Below are positions 6,999-16,872 of a stretch of DNA of 64,000 nt, in pieces (the first letter of the stretch is position 1; every line of letters starts with the position of its first letter). The notes beneath the pieces were generated by a model. It was not told the origin of the DNA and ran no database searches. It saw nothing but the letters and a program-made list of their open reading frames with translations. The translations under genes were made by a program, and so were the position numbers. The DNA is taken from positions 248,001 through 312,000 of the forward strand of contig JAGYJQ010000001.1 in the NCBI GenBank assembly GCA_018401935.1. Direction: 5' to 3'. The stretch is from Balneolaceae bacterium. Its GTDB lineage: Bacteria > Bacteroidota > Rhodothermia > Balneolales > Balneolaceae.

Positions 6999-9044
6999 TT
7001 ACTCTAATAAGGATTGATTGGCATCCTCGTTTAGAGATAGGTCATTGGTGTCATGGATGAGATCCCACGGTTCTAATTTGGAAGTGATGGGGTCTAAAAA
7101 GCGTGAGGCTTTTGTCAAGTAGTCCCCTTCTCTCTGCCTAAATGAAGTTCTTGGATAAGTGAAATAAAGCATCTCTTTTGCTCTAGTAGTTGCTACATAT
7201 AACAACCGAAGTTCTTCATCCAGTGACTCTTCCTTATCGATAGAAAAAGTACTTGGAATACTTCCGTCTAAGCACTGCATTATTAGTACGTGCTTCCATT
7301 CTAAACCCTTCGCAGAGTGTATGGTACTTAAGGTGAGAGGGGCTTCTTCCTCTTTAGATGCAAGGGTATCGGTTACCGTATCTGTGATCGGATCCAAAAC
7401 TAGATCGGTTAATAATGTTTGCACATCTTGATAGGTTTTTGCGATTTGATGTAAAGTAGCCAAATCCTCTTCCCTCTTTGGAGCATCATCGTATAAATCT
7501 TTGCATATAGGTAGGTAATAATCCATAATTAAGGGTATTGAGTCGTGCCAAGGTTCACACTGTGAAGCATTTACCAGACATGTCCCAAGTCTGTTCAATC
7601 CGTTGTAATAATTTTTATTCATCCACTCAGAATCACTAAACCAGTGTGTGTAATCTGTGGATGTAGTCCTCTCTTTTTTAGATTGAACCTGCTGGATCCA
7701 AAGAAATAAATCTTCGGCTGTATTTGGACCTACCCCTTCAATGAGCATTAAAACTCGCTGCCAAGCCACCGTATCGTTAGGATTACTTAAAATCCTTATA
7801 TGCGCCAATACATCCTTTATATGCGCTGCTTCAGTAAATTTTTGACCGCCAAACTTTTTAAATGGGATGTTCTTGGACTGTAATGCAAGTTCTAATGTGA
7901 AGGAATCCCTTGCGTTTCTAAAAAGTACAGCGACCTCACCTAAAGCTATTTGATGCTCCCTAAGATGAAGTACTAATTGCGAAATGAATTCAGCTTCTTC
8001 TTTATCGTCAATGGCCTTGATTAGTGCAGGTAGGTCACTGGATTCTCGGTTGGTAAAGAGTTTTTTCTTGAATAATATGGAACTTTGCTCGAGTACAGCG
8101 TTAGCAACCTCTAATATTTCGGGCGATGAGCGATAATTTTCCTCAAGTTTGATAAGTTCTGTGTTCGCATGTTCTTCTGGAAATCGCAGTATATTTTCAT
8201 AGTCGGATCCACGAAATGCATAGATACTTTGAGCATCATCACCAACCACGGTTAGATTTTTGTGGAAGGACGAAAAACACTCACATAAGCTTGCTTGTAT
8301 TTTATTGGTATCTTGAAATTCATCCACTAAAACATACTGGCAAGTACTAGAAACTCGCTCTAATATTGCTGGGTGCTCTAAAAAAAGTTTTTCGGTGTTA
8401 AATAGTAAATCATCAAAGTCCATTATGTGATGTTTGGCTTTATACGACTCATAGAGTGTAAATAGTCTAATTACATCGTTTTCATGAACCAAAAATTGAG
8501 GATAGTATTCCTGTAATAATACCCTGATATCGAGCTGTTTGTTTTTATGAAGGGTAAACAGTTTTGCAAGACTTCGTTTAGCAGGAAAACGCTGCGAACG
8601 ATGGTCTATTTTGAGATTAGATCGTACATGTTGAATTAGGTCGATACTATCTGAGCTATCAAGTATGCTAAATTCATTATTATAGCCAATATGACTACTG
8701 TATTTTCTTAGAATTTGTGTACAAAATGAGTGGAATGTACCTCCTTGTATATATTGACAGCGCTCATCTAATAATTGTGTTGCGCGATTCATCATTTCTT
8801 TTGCGGCACGCCTAGTGAAAGTTAATAAGACTATTTGCTCGGGTGGTACACCGGATTCAATAAGTCGTGCTACTTTATATACGAGTGTTTTCGTCTTTCC
8901 TGTTCCTGCTCCTGCTAAAATTAATAATCGTTTCGCATAGCTCGTCACGGCGTTTAGTTGCTGTTGATTCAAAGCGGATTCATACTCGATTTGATAATCT
9001 ATTCGAGTAGTTCGCGGTGTTTTTTTTAGGTGGAACTGTTTCAT
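6999..9044 (-). CDS. UvrD/Rep-family ATP-dependent DNA helicase
   Basis: An SF1A 3'-5' helicase of 681 residues with all motifs present: Q-motif LNQQQLNAV, Walker A GAGTGKT at about 45-51, the ARRAAKEM Ia region, Walker B VLVDEFQDTN, motif III VVGDDAQSIYAFRG, motif IV EENYRSSPEIL, motif V TIHSAKGLEW and motif VI LLYVATTRAK. It acts in DNA repair or replication restart. A longer frame opens at TTG 9113, but the added 23 residues are unlike the family, so I start at ATG 9044. It is not adjacent to a nuclease partner, and no RecB-type nuclease domain is visible. Confidence 0.92.
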   Translation of the reverse strand: MKQFHLKKTPRTTRIDYQIEYESALNQQQLNAVTSYAKRLLILAGAGTGKTKTLVYKVARLIESGVPPEQIVLLTFTRRAAKEMMNRATQLLDERCQYIQGGTFHSFCTQILRKYSSHIGYNNEFSILDSSDSIDLIQHVRSNLKIDHRSQRFPAKRSLAKLFTLHKNKQLDIRVLLQEYYPQFLVHENDVIRLFTLYESYKAKHHIMDFDDLLFNTEKLFLEHPAILERVSSTCQYVLVDEFQDTNKIQASLCECFSSFHKNLTVVGDDAQSIYAFRGSDYENILRFPEEHANTELIKLEENYRSSPEILEVANAVLEQSSILFKKKLFTNRESSDLPALIKAIDDKEEAEFISQLVLHLREHQIALGEVAVLFRNARDSFTLELALQSKNIPFKKFGGQKFTEAAHIKDVLAHIRILSNPNDTVAWQRVLMLIEGVGPNTAEDLFLWIQQVQSKKERTTSTDYTHWFSDSEWMNKNYYNGLNRLGTCLVNASQCEPWHDSIPLIMDYYLPICKDLYDDAPKREEDLATLHQIAKTYQDVQTLLTDLVLDPITDTVTDTLASKEEEAPLTLSTIHSAKGLEWKHVLIMQCLDGSIPSTFSIDKEESLDEELRLLYVATTRAKEMLYFTYPRTSFRQREGDYLTKASRFLDPITSKLEPWDLIHDTNDLSLNEDANQSLLE

Positions 9045-9414
9045 ATGTGGCCAATATAAGGATTCACTTATAATATGTAAAATATATGTGCAAATAGTGG
9101 AGTTTGAAACCAAGGGTACATGGGACCTAAAAAAACCATAACATTAGGGCCTAAAAATCGAAACCTAAAAAACACGTTGTATTCGCCTAATAAGGGATGG
9201 TATAGTCAAATCTTTTGTGATGAGAACCTATCCCTATGTCTGAATCCAAAATAAAACATACTAAGTATTTGCCTCTGAGTGAATAATGGGTAATATTTGC
9301 AATCATTGGCACTAATTCAGCAGACTATAGTGTGAAATAAAGGTCATTAAAATCACCAAAGTAACTTGTGACCAGTCATTTAGACGAATTAAATAACTAG
9401 ACCTAACAAAAGAT
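9045..9414. other. Divergent intergenic region with no gene seen
   Basis: This 370-base stretch separates the helicase from the divergent tdk gene. No credible reading frame or tRNA is visible. CCTAAAAA occurs three times between about 9125 and 9172, and AGGGAT (about 9194) and ATCCCT (about 9228) form a weak inverted repeat. It must hold the promoters of both genes, but I cannot pick them out with confidence. Confidence 0.5.
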
Positions 9415-10005
9415 ATGGTAAATGAGCCCAGTTATCTACCCCAAGAGTTTGGATGGATTGAAGTGATTTGTGGGGGCATGTTTAGCGGAAAAACCGAAGA
9501 ATTAATTAGGCGAGCAAGACGAGCTCAAATTGCAGGTCAGCAGGTATTGGTCATAAAACCTAGCACAGATAACCGGTACAGTTCATCGGATGTAGTCTCT
9601 CATAATGAGACCACTATCCCTTCACTTGTGGTTGGTAGTGCGGATGAAATAATTGAGAAAAGCACCAATTTTAGAGTCATCTGTATTGATGAAGCACAAT
9701 TCTTTGATAATGACCTTCTGCATATTGTGAATGAGTTAGCCAACAATAATAAACGAGTCATTATTGCTGGATTAGATATGGATTATGAGGGTAAACCATT
9801 TGGGCCAATGCCTTATCTGTTGGCTATTGCAGAATTTGTAACAAAATTACACGCCATTTGTACCAAAAGTGGAATGCTCGCAAGCTACTCGCAGCGAGTC
9901 ATTAATTCGGATAGTCAAGTCCTAGTAGGTGAATATGACGCCTATGAACCGAGGGCTAGGCATTGCTTTACAGCGGGTATCGACAAAAGAACGATAAAGC
10001 TTTAA
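9415..10005 (+). CDS. tdk: Thymidine kinase (TK1 type)
   Basis: A 196-residue enzyme that phosphorylates thymidine with ATP for dTMP salvage. The P-loop GMFSGKT is at 21-27, the DEAQFF motif at 92-97 supplies the catalytic Glu93, and the C-terminal lasso region has YSQRV and [10 protein letters not shown]. The structural zinc site is degenerate: only Cys149 and Cys184 of the usual four cysteines are clear, with Ser152 and Ala181 at the other two positions. It is followed 26 bases later by a nucleoside transporter, so uptake and phosphorylation are linked. Confidence 0.93.
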   Translation: MVNEPSYLPQEFGWIEVICGGMFSGKTEELIRRARRAQIAGQQVLVIKPSTDNRYSSSDVVSHNETTIPSLVVGSADEIIEKSTNFRVICIDEAQFFDNDLLHIVNELANNNKRVIIAGLDMDYEGKPFGPMPYLLAIAEFVTKLHAICTKSGMLASYSQRVINSDSQVLVGEYDAYEPRARHCFTAGIDKRTIKL

Positions 10006-10031
10006 CAATACTAACCAATGGATATACCTAC

Positions 10032-11366
10032 ATGATAATAGATGTTTTAAGAGGCTTATTAGGAATGATGGCCATCATAGGACTAAGCTATGCCTTAAGT
10101 TCTCATAAGAAAGCGGTGAATTGGAAGTTGGTGTTGACAGGACTTGGAATTCAATTCCTTCTAGCAATTTTCATATTAAAATCCAACGTACTAAGTGGCT
10201 TTTGGGCACCTTTAGGTTGGCCTAAGGTAGTATTTGAGTGGATAGCCAGTTTTTTTGTCATTGTACTTACTTATACCACCGCTGGTGCAGAATTTCTATT
10301 TAGTTCATTAGCCAGAGGTCCCGAATATGAAGATTCATTTGGGGTTATTTTTGCTTTTCAGGTACTCCCAACGATCATCTTTTTTGCCTCCCTTACCTCT
10401 ATATTATACCATTATGGCATTTTGCAATGGGTGGTTAAACGAGTATCGAAGGGGATGCAAAAACTAATGGGAACATCAGGCGCAGAAACCTTATCGGTGA
10501 TTTCTAATATTTTTGTTGGCCAGACAGAGGCCCCATTGGTGATTAAACCTTTCTTAGATAAAATGACTAGGTCTGAGTTATTGGCAATCATGACGGGTGG
10601 TATGGCCACCATTGCGGGGGGGGTGATGGCCGCTTATGTGGCTATGCTAGGACAATCCTTCGCCACAGCCAATGGGTTAGAATTGGTAGTGGCTCAACAA
10701 CTCTTTGCAGAGCGTTTATTGGGGGCATCACTCATGGCCGCTCCTGCTGCTTTAATCATAGCTAAAATTTTAGAACCCGAAACCGAAAAAGCGGTCACCG
10801 CCGGAACTGTTGAAATGGTTGTTGAAAAATCAGACGCGAACGGGATTGATGCTGCTGCAACGGGTGCGGGTGTTGGCCTTAAGCTAGCCGCTAATGTAGG
10901 TGCTATGTTGTTAGCTTTTATTGCACTTTTAGCCATGATTAACGGCTTTCTCGATTGGGTGGGTCTCACTACGGGATTGAACGCGGTTATTGGTAACTCC
11001 TTAAGTATAGAATGGTTGCTTGGTTGGATTTTAGCACCTGTTGCTTGGATTATTGGGATTCCTCTGCAAGATGTGACTTCAGTTGGTTCTTTAATAGGTA
11101 CTAAAATTGTATTAAATGAGTTTGTGGCCTATTTAAAATTAGCTGAATTAGTTGCTGTTGCCAATTTAACACCTAAGACGATTGCTATGGCTACTTTTGC
11201 TCTGTGTGGATTCGCTAATTTATCTTCTATAGCTATTCAAATTGGGGGAATTGGAAGCTTGGCCCCTTCTCGAAAATCTGAAATTGCAAGATTTGGTATA
11301 AAAGCGGTCTTTGCGGGAACTATGGCCAATTTGATGACCGCTACATGGGCGGGAATGTTATTTTAA
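10032..11366 (+). CDS. Concentrative nucleoside transporter (CNT/NupC family)
   Basis: A 444-residue inner-membrane symporter that imports nucleosides with sodium or protons. The N-terminal Nucleos_tra2 domain, a gate region and the C-terminal transport domain are all present, with the hallmark [11 protein letters not shown] near residue 162 and [15 protein letters not shown] near 395. A longer frame starts at TTG 9963 within tdk, but the transporter family begins at MIIDVLRG, so ATG 10032 is chosen. An Ala/Gly-rich loop occurs in the middle. With tdk upstream it forms a pyrimidine or general nucleoside salvage unit; exact substrate preference is not visible. Confidence 0.92.
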   Translation: MIIDVLRGLLGMMAIIGLSYALSSHKKAVNWKLVLTGLGIQFLLAIFILKSNVLSGFWAPLGWPKVVFEWIASFFVIVLTYTTAGAEFLFSSLARGPEYEDSFGVIFAFQVLPTIIFFASLTSILYHYGILQWVVKRVSKGMQKLMGTSGAETLSVISNIFVGQTEAPLVIKPFLDKMTRSELLAIMTGGMATIAGGVMAAYVAMLGQSFATANGLELVVAQQLFAERLLGASLMAAPAALIIAKILEPETEKAVTAGTVEMVVEKSDANGIDAAATGAGVGLKLAANVGAMLLAFIALLAMINGFLDWVGLTTGLNAVIGNSLSIEWLLGWILAPVAWIIGIPLQDVTSVGSLIGTKIVLNEFVAYLKLAELVAVANLTPKTIAMATFALCGFANLSSIAIQIGGIGSLAPSRKSEIARFGIKAVFAGTMANLMTATWAGMLF

Positions 11367-11516
11367 AAAAAGACACAATCTTTCTTTAAATTTGGTCGTT
11401 ATTATTGGTTGAATGGCTCGAGCTAAATTGTATCAATGCTCAAGGATGTCCATGCTACACAACGCTGAAAAATAAACTCAATTATTCATTAAAACGTGTT
11501 AAACAAAACAATTACT

Positions 11517-13481
11517 ATGTTCACTCGAAAAGAATATTCTACTCCCCTATTTATCATTTTTGTTATGAGCATATTGACGCTCTCCTGTACAAGCACTCCT
11601 AATGTACTTAAGAAAAATAAATCAGAATCGGTCGTAGGTACGGTTGGGCCTGAGGTCATTGAGTTCGAGGATGTAATGCAGGGTTATATGTCAGGTGGTG
11701 TCAATCAAGACCCAACAGCAGAGGAGTTAAAAGATTTTTTACCTATTTATTTGAACTACCGTGCCAAATTGTTGGCGGCAAGAGAAGCAGGCTATTTCGA
11801 GAATGAAACTATACTCGAGGAATACGCTCTGTATGCAAAACAAGCAGCATATGCCTATTGGTTAGACCGCGAAATTAAACCAACTATTTTCGAACAATTC
11901 AAGAGTAGATATAATGAGGAATTGAAGTCCTCACATGTCTTAATCTCTTTACTACCACTCGCACCACCATCGGATACCTTGGCAGCTTATAACAGAATAA
12001 TGGAGGCCAGAGAATTATTTTTATCCGGAGAAAAGACGATGTCTGAGTTAAATGAAGAGTACTCATCAACCAGAAATGGTCAGTTAATGGGGGGTGATTT
12101 ACCCTGGTTTAGCGTTGGTGTTACTGTGGGGGCCTTCGAAGATGCATTGTACGCCTTGGATGAGGGTGAGCTATCGATGCCAGTTCGCACACAATTTGGG
12201 TACCATCTAATCCATTTAGAAGAGCGCAGAGAACGAACTCCCGCTCGAAATGTCTCTCATATTTTTATCTCTCGGCGGGGCGATATCGAAAAGATGGATG
12301 ATTTGTATGAACAACTAGAACAAGGAACCCCATGGATGAATTTAGTTGCCGAATTTTCAGAAGACCGAGCATCGGTATCTAATGAGGGAAATATTGGATG
12401 GGTATCGTATAGTAGTCGTTATGACCAAGCGTTTGTTGATTCGGTAATGAATCTAGATCCCTCCCTGCCTTATTCAAGACCTATTGAGAGCACGTATGGG
12501 GTTCATATTTTTCGAGTTGATTCGGTACAGACGTTTAACAATGAGGCCGAAAAGGATGAGTTCTTAACTCAAGAGTTAGATAAGAGTTCTAATTTTGAGC
12601 GCAGTAATGAATTTGTCTTAAATTGGTTGTCCGAGCAGTATAATCTTCGTGTTAACACTGAACTCATTACCGATCTCACCAATTCATTCACCTCAGCCGA
12701 TTCGTTACCGGTTACACAGGTACTTGATGTGGCCGAAAATCTTACCTCAGACACCTTATTTTCTTTTCAGGGTAATATCGCAAGTGTAGCAGATTTTTAC
12801 GATTACTTGATTGAAACTCACTCTAATAAAGTATTAAATCAGGTGCAGTCAAGTTGGTTTAGTGACTATCAAGAATATTTCTTGGATGCTGGGCTAGCTA
12901 ACCTCACTTTAAACGTATTTCCAGAGTTTTCTGCTCAAACTGACTCGTATCATCGGGGGCTTGTCGTGTATCAAATCAATGAAGATTCTGTTTGGAGCAG
13001 TGTTACCGTTGATTCCACCCTACTCATGGATCGTTACCTTAGTAATAACACCGATTATCAATTTGAAACTCGATATTACTATCATTTAGTTTCGGCTAGA
13101 TATGATTCTACCCTTAAAAAAGCTGAGGACTTTATTGTTCAAGGAGGACATCCAGATAGTCTTAGAGCCAATGATTTTCCGGTAGCCGTAATGTCAGATT
13201 CAACAGGAATATTTCAAGGAGAACCATTTACTCGACTAGCTGAGATGGAAGTTGGGAATATCAGTGAATACTTCACTTATAACAACAGAAAAGCTTTCTT
13301 TATACTGAATGATGTATTGCCAGCTAGAAAAATGACCTTCGATGAAGCATTCAATCGTTTGTTATCTGATTATCAACCCATTCGCGAGGAAAAATGGTTG
13401 CAACGACTTCGAAATAAGTATCAAATTCAAGCATTTCCAGAGGTGATAGATGAAAATTTTGTGTCTTCAGACCTAAATTAA
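11517..13481 (+). CDS. Lipoprotein with parvulin (PpiC) domains
   Basis: A 654-residue lipoprotein. The first 24 residues form a signal peptide ending in the lipobox LTLS-Cys. Two parvulin-type prolyl isomerase domains follow (about 130-235 and 240-350), recognised by SSHVLISL, GGDLPWF, YHLIHLEER and NVSHIFISR, then a long C-terminal region (about 350-654) rich in strands with a final parvulin-like segment. It probably helps fold outer-membrane or periplasmic proteins. I use ATG 11517 rather than GTG 11496 because the signal peptide starts there. It opens a run of three parvulin genes. Confidence 0.82.
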   Translation: MFTRKEYSTPLFIIFVMSILTLSCTSTPNVLKKNKSESVVGTVGPEVIEFEDVMQGYMSGGVNQDPTAEELKDFLPIYLNYRAKLLAAREAGYFENETILEEYALYAKQAAYAYWLDREIKPTIFEQFKSRYNEELKSSHVLISLLPLAPPSDTLAAYNRIMEARELFLSGEKTMSELNEEYSSTRNGQLMGGDLPWFSVGVTVGAFEDALYALDEGELSMPVRTQFGYHLIHLEERRERTPARNVSHIFISRRGDIEKMDDLYEQLEQGTPWMNLVAEFSEDRASVSNEGNIGWVSYSSRYDQAFVDSVMNLDPSLPYSRPIESTYGVHIFRVDSVQTFNNEAEKDEFLTQELDKSSNFERSNEFVLNWLSEQYNLRVNTELITDLTNSFTSADSLPVTQVLDVAENLTSDTLFSFQGNIASVADFYDYLIETHSNKVLNQVQSSWFSDYQEYFLDAGLANLTLNVFPEFSAQTDSYHRGLVVYQINEDSVWSSVTVDSTLLMDRYLSNNTDYQFETRYYYHLVSARYDSTLKKAEDFIVQGGHPDSLRANDFPVAVMSDSTGIFQGEPFTRLAEMEVGNISEYFTYNNRKAFFILNDVLPARKMTFDEAFNRLLSDYQPIREEKWLQRLRNKYQIQAFPEVIDENFVSSDLN

Positions 13482-13560
13482 TCTTATACCCCACCAATTT
13501 CTACCGAGACAAACGTATATTCCCATTCCATTAAATAGACTTCTAGCAAGTAATCAAACG

Positions 13561-14412
13561 TTGAAAATTGCACGCTTTTTACCGGTCTTTCTTTTTCTAG
13601 TACTTTTGAGTTGTGATTTCAAAAGTTCGAACGACGAGTATGTAATTGCAAAGGTAAATAATGACGTTTTATTACACTCTGAGTTAATGCAGAAAATACC
13701 ACCACAACAGTTTGTTTTTGCAGATTCCACTCAAATCATGCGTAGCTATGTGCAGCAGTGGGTTCAGGACCGGATATTATTACAAGAGGCCTACCGATTA
13801 CGTATTCATCGCGAAAAAGATGTATTAGACAGAATAAACAAACTTACAGAAGCCTACATATTACAGGTGTCTAAAGACTACATAACGAAAGAATTGAATC
13901 CGGATATAACCGTTTCCTTAGATGAGGCAAGGGATTATTACCAAGAGAATAAAAATAATTTTCTATTGGATGAACGATTTATCCGATTTCGATTTTTTAA
14001 GAGCACACGTCTTAATGACGCATCTAGAGCCCGACAAGAGCTTTTAAGGGGAAGTGATTGGGAGAATGTGGTCCGAAAATATGCTCTACTACCCGAGTAT
14101 ACCCTTGATCATTCGGAACGTTTTTGGCCGATTACCAGAGCGGCATCCGATTCACCCATTATGAACAGGTATTTACAAAGAATTGGACTAAGTGAAATTT
14201 CAGTGATTGAAAAAGTGGGGAATGAATATCATTTTGTTCAACTTTTAGAGGAAAAACCTAAAGGAGAACATCCAGATCTGGAGTGGTTGTTATCAGAAAT
14301 TCAACAATGGCTCTTGTTAGAAAAAAAACGGACTAGCTTCAAAAGCTATCAACAGAATCTCTATCTTCAGGCGGAAGCAAACAACGAGATAGAAATAAAT
14401 TTACCAAATTAA
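13561..14412 (+). CDS. Parvulin-like lipoprotein chaperone
   Basis: A 283-residue lipoprotein; the signal peptide ends in VLLS-Cys18. The N-terminal SurA-like chaperone helices span about 25-120, with NDVLLHSEL resembling the opening of SurA. The parvulin region (about 125-235) is degenerate, lacking the usual GG.L motif, so it may be a chaperone without isomerase activity. The start must be TTG 13561 because the signal peptide would be lost with any later ATG. It lies 79 bases after one parvulin gene and four bases before a second. Confidence 0.75.
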   Translation: MKIARFLPVFLFLVLLSCDFKSSNDEYVIAKVNNDVLLHSELMQKIPPQQFVFADSTQIMRSYVQQWVQDRILLQEAYRLRIHREKDVLDRINKLTEAYILQVSKDYITKELNPDITVSLDEARDYYQENKNNFLLDERFIRFRFFKSTRLNDASRARQELLRGSDWENVVRKYALLPEYTLDHSERFWPITRAASDSPIMNRYLQRIGLSEISVIEKVGNEYHFVQLLEEKPKGEHPDLEWLLSEIQQWLLLEKKRTSFKSYQQNLYLQAEANNEIEINLPN

Positions 14413-14416
14413 ACGT

Positions 14417-15841
14417 ATGCATGAACCCAAGAACTATATCCAACGCTCACCCATTCGATTAGTTGGTGCTGCTTTTGTAGTAACTCTTTTGTCTTTAATG
14501 TATCCACCCAGTCTCTGGGCTCAAAATACAGCGAATTCAGAACCTAGACCTACCGATCAAATTATCGCACAGGTTAATGATCGTGTCTTATTAAAGTCGG
14601 ATATCGACACCGATGTACGAACCTATATACTACAAAATAGAAGTTATGGTCAGGATATCCCATTTAGTGAAGCATTGTGGTTTAGCTTTCTAGAAAACTC
14701 AATTGAAAACTTTATCCTACTCGAAAAGGCTAAAATTGACTCGGTTATAATCCCAGATGAACGCGTAAATAGAGCTATGGATCAACGTATTCAACAGCTC
14801 ATCATGCAAGCAGGATCCGAGCAGGCTCTAGAACGGGCTTTTGGCAAGCCTGTTATCCAACTTCGCGAAGAATTTAGAGAGGATTTCAGAGAACAAATGA
14901 CCACGGAGCAGGTTCGGCAGACTTATTTATCCAGTGTTGCCATAACGAGACCGGAAGTAGCCGAATTTTTTGAAAGTATTCCTAAAGACTCCCTTCCAAC
15001 TATACCAGAACAAGTTGCCCTTTCTCAAATTGTTATTATACCACCGGCAAAAAGTGATGCCAAAGAAGCGGCTCGTTTTTTTGCAGAGAGCTTACGAGAT
15101 TCCATCTTGGTACATGGTATTCCACTGGAGGATTTGGCTAGACGCCACAGTGATGGACCTTCAGGTCCTAGAGGTGGATTACTACCTCTTATGGGCCTCA
15201 ATGAATTGGTATCTGAATACTCGGCCGCTGCTGCTGCCCTAACTCCTGGTCAAATATCCGAAGTGGTTGAAACAGAATATGGATACCACGTGATAGAATT
15301 AATCAAGCGGATTGGAGATCAGATTGAGACCCGTCACATACTTATTTCCGTGAATGCAGAAGAACTGGATGATGAAGTTGCCATTGAGCGATTAGTTAGT
15401 ATTCGAGATAGTTTGCTAGAGTTTACTGATATAGAATTTTCCAGCTTTGCTCGTACAAAAAGTCAAGACCCTATCACAAAGGTAACCGGAGGTAAAGTGC
15501 TAGATCCAGAAACCGGTGAACGATATATCCCCTTAAATAGATTAGATGCCAATTTGTATAGAACGGTATTGTTACTTGAAAATGAGGGAGATATTTCAGA
15601 TCCCAGGGCATTTACTCTAAACTCACCTCAAGGTGCCCGTGCCTACAGGATTATTCGTTTAGATGAGCGCATTGAAGAACACCTAGCTAACATGGATCAG
15701 GATTTTGAACGACTTCGAAACATAGCCCTTCAGCAAAAACAATTACGAGAGTATACACAATGGATTGAGGAACTGCGAGAAGAAGTTTATATAGAGTATC
15801 GTATTGATATACCTAGCTCTACCGTATCTCCCCAATTTTAA
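14417..15841 (+). CDS. SurA-like periplasmic peptidyl-prolyl isomerase
   Basis: A 474-residue protein with an N-terminal signal peptide ending near SLWAQ. It shows the SurA layout: N-terminal chaperone domain opening with IIAQVNDRVLLKSDID, a first parvulin domain (about 190-305; LARRHSDGPSGPRGGLL and TEYGYHVIEL) and a second, less clear one from ETRHILIS onward (about 308-415), then a C-terminal helix. In other bacteria SurA escorts outer-membrane beta-barrel proteins across the periplasm. It is four bases after the preceding parvulin-like gene and 19 before the MoxR gene. Confidence 0.88.
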   Translation: MHEPKNYIQRSPIRLVGAAFVVTLLSLMYPPSLWAQNTANSEPRPTDQIIAQVNDRVLLKSDIDTDVRTYILQNRSYGQDIPFSEALWFSFLENSIENFILLEKAKIDSVIIPDERVNRAMDQRIQQLIMQAGSEQALERAFGKPVIQLREEFREDFREQMTTEQVRQTYLSSVAITRPEVAEFFESIPKDSLPTIPEQVALSQIVIIPPAKSDAKEAARFFAESLRDSILVHGIPLEDLARRHSDGPSGPRGGLLPLMGLNELVSEYSAAAAALTPGQISEVVETEYGYHVIELIKRIGDQIETRHILISVNAEELDDEVAIERLVSIRDSLLEFTDIEFSSFARTKSQDPITKVTGGKVLDPETGERYIPLNRLDANLYRTVLLLENEGDISDPRAFTLNSPQGARAYRIIRLDERIEEHLANMDQDFERLRNIALQQKQLREYTQWIEELREEVYIEYRIDIPSSTVSPQF

Positions 15842-15860
15842 CTAATTAGACTATTTAGAT

Positions 15861-16862
15861 ATGACAAAAGAAGTCGATTCGGTAGAAAAAGCAAAAGTAT
15901 TCGCGCAACAATTCGCTGCTCTTAAAAGTGAAATCCAAAAAGTGATAGTCGGACAAGAAGAGATTATTGAATTACTTTTAGTGAGTCTTTTTTCAAAGGG
16001 GCACTGTCTGTTGGTTGGAGTACCTGGATTGGCTAAAACTCTTCTTATTAAAACACTCTCTGACGCGTTAGATTTAGATTTTAATCGAATTCAATTCACC
16101 CCAGATTTGATGCCGGGCGATGTAACTGGTACAGAGGTCATCGAGGAAAACAAAGAAGCGGGTACCAAAGGCTTTCGTTTTATAAAAGGGCCTATTTTTG
16201 CAAATATTTTGTTAGCTGACGAAATTAACCGAACACCTCCGAAAACCCAATCTGCATTACTCGAAGGCATGCAAGAATATCATGTGACTGCATCGGGTAA
16301 AAGCTATGACCTAGACCAACCTTTTTTTGTACTGGCTACCCAAAACCCCATTGAACAAGAAGGCACTTACCCTCTACCTGAAGCACAACTAGATCGATTT
16401 ATGTTTCAGCTTTGGGTGGACTATCCTACTTTTGACCAGGAGAAACAAATCATTACTCAAACAACCAGCTCGACCTCACTTTCTCCCCGTGCTCAAATGA
16501 ATAAAGCGGATATTCTAGACTATCAAAAACTCATTCGCGAAGTACCCATTCCCTCATCGGTGCTAGATTATACGGTATCTTTGGTCAGTAACACTCGTCC
16601 TAGTACTTCCGAGTCTAAATCTGATAAGCGTAGTATTGCCAATGAGTATTTAAGTTGGGGCGCAGGGCCTAGAGCCTCTCAGAATTTGATCATTGCGGCC
16701 AAAACCAAAGCCTTATCACAAGGGCGTTTCAACATTACCGAGGAGGATATAAAATATCTAGCGGTTCCGGTACTTCGCCACAGAATTATCCCGAATTACG
16801 CCGCAGAAGCACAAGGATTGGGTCCAGTGGACATCATAGATAAAATTTTGAATACACTATAA
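15861..16862 (+). CDS. MoxR family AAA+ ATPase
   Basis: A 333-residue AAA+ ATPase of the MoxR type. Walker A is GVPGLAKT at 53-60, Walker B LLADEINR at about 117-124, followed by TQSALLEGMQE and the sensor LATQNPIEQEGTYPLPEAQ. MoxR proteins act as chaperones that mature or activate proteins, usually with a DUF58 protein and VWA-domain partners. Here the next gene, 10 bases on, encodes a VWA protein, and no DUF58 gene lies between. Upstream it follows the SurA-like gene at 19 bases. Confidence 0.93.
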   Translation: MTKEVDSVEKAKVFAQQFAALKSEIQKVIVGQEEIIELLLVSLFSKGHCLLVGVPGLAKTLLIKTLSDALDLDFNRIQFTPDLMPGDVTGTEVIEENKEAGTKGFRFIKGPIFANILLADEINRTPPKTQSALLEGMQEYHVTASGKSYDLDQPFFVLATQNPIEQEGTYPLPEAQLDRFMFQLWVDYPTFDQEKQIITQTTSSTSLSPRAQMNKADILDYQKLIREVPIPSSVLDYTVSLVSNTRPSTSESKSDKRSIANEYLSWGAGPRASQNLIIAAKTKALSQGRFNITEEDIKYLAVPVLRHRIIPNYAAEAQGLGPVDIIDKILNTL

Positions 16863-16872
16863 CAGAGTATTC

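Noticed and set aside
9963-10031. TTG-initiated extension of the nucleoside transporter
   Set aside because: The extra 23 residues lie within tdk and do not match the family start; ATG 10032 is used.
11405-11602. A 65-residue open frame before the first parvulin gene
   Set aside because: It overlaps the parvulin gene, has a frame shifted from the lipoprotein signal peptide, and shows no family or membrane pattern.
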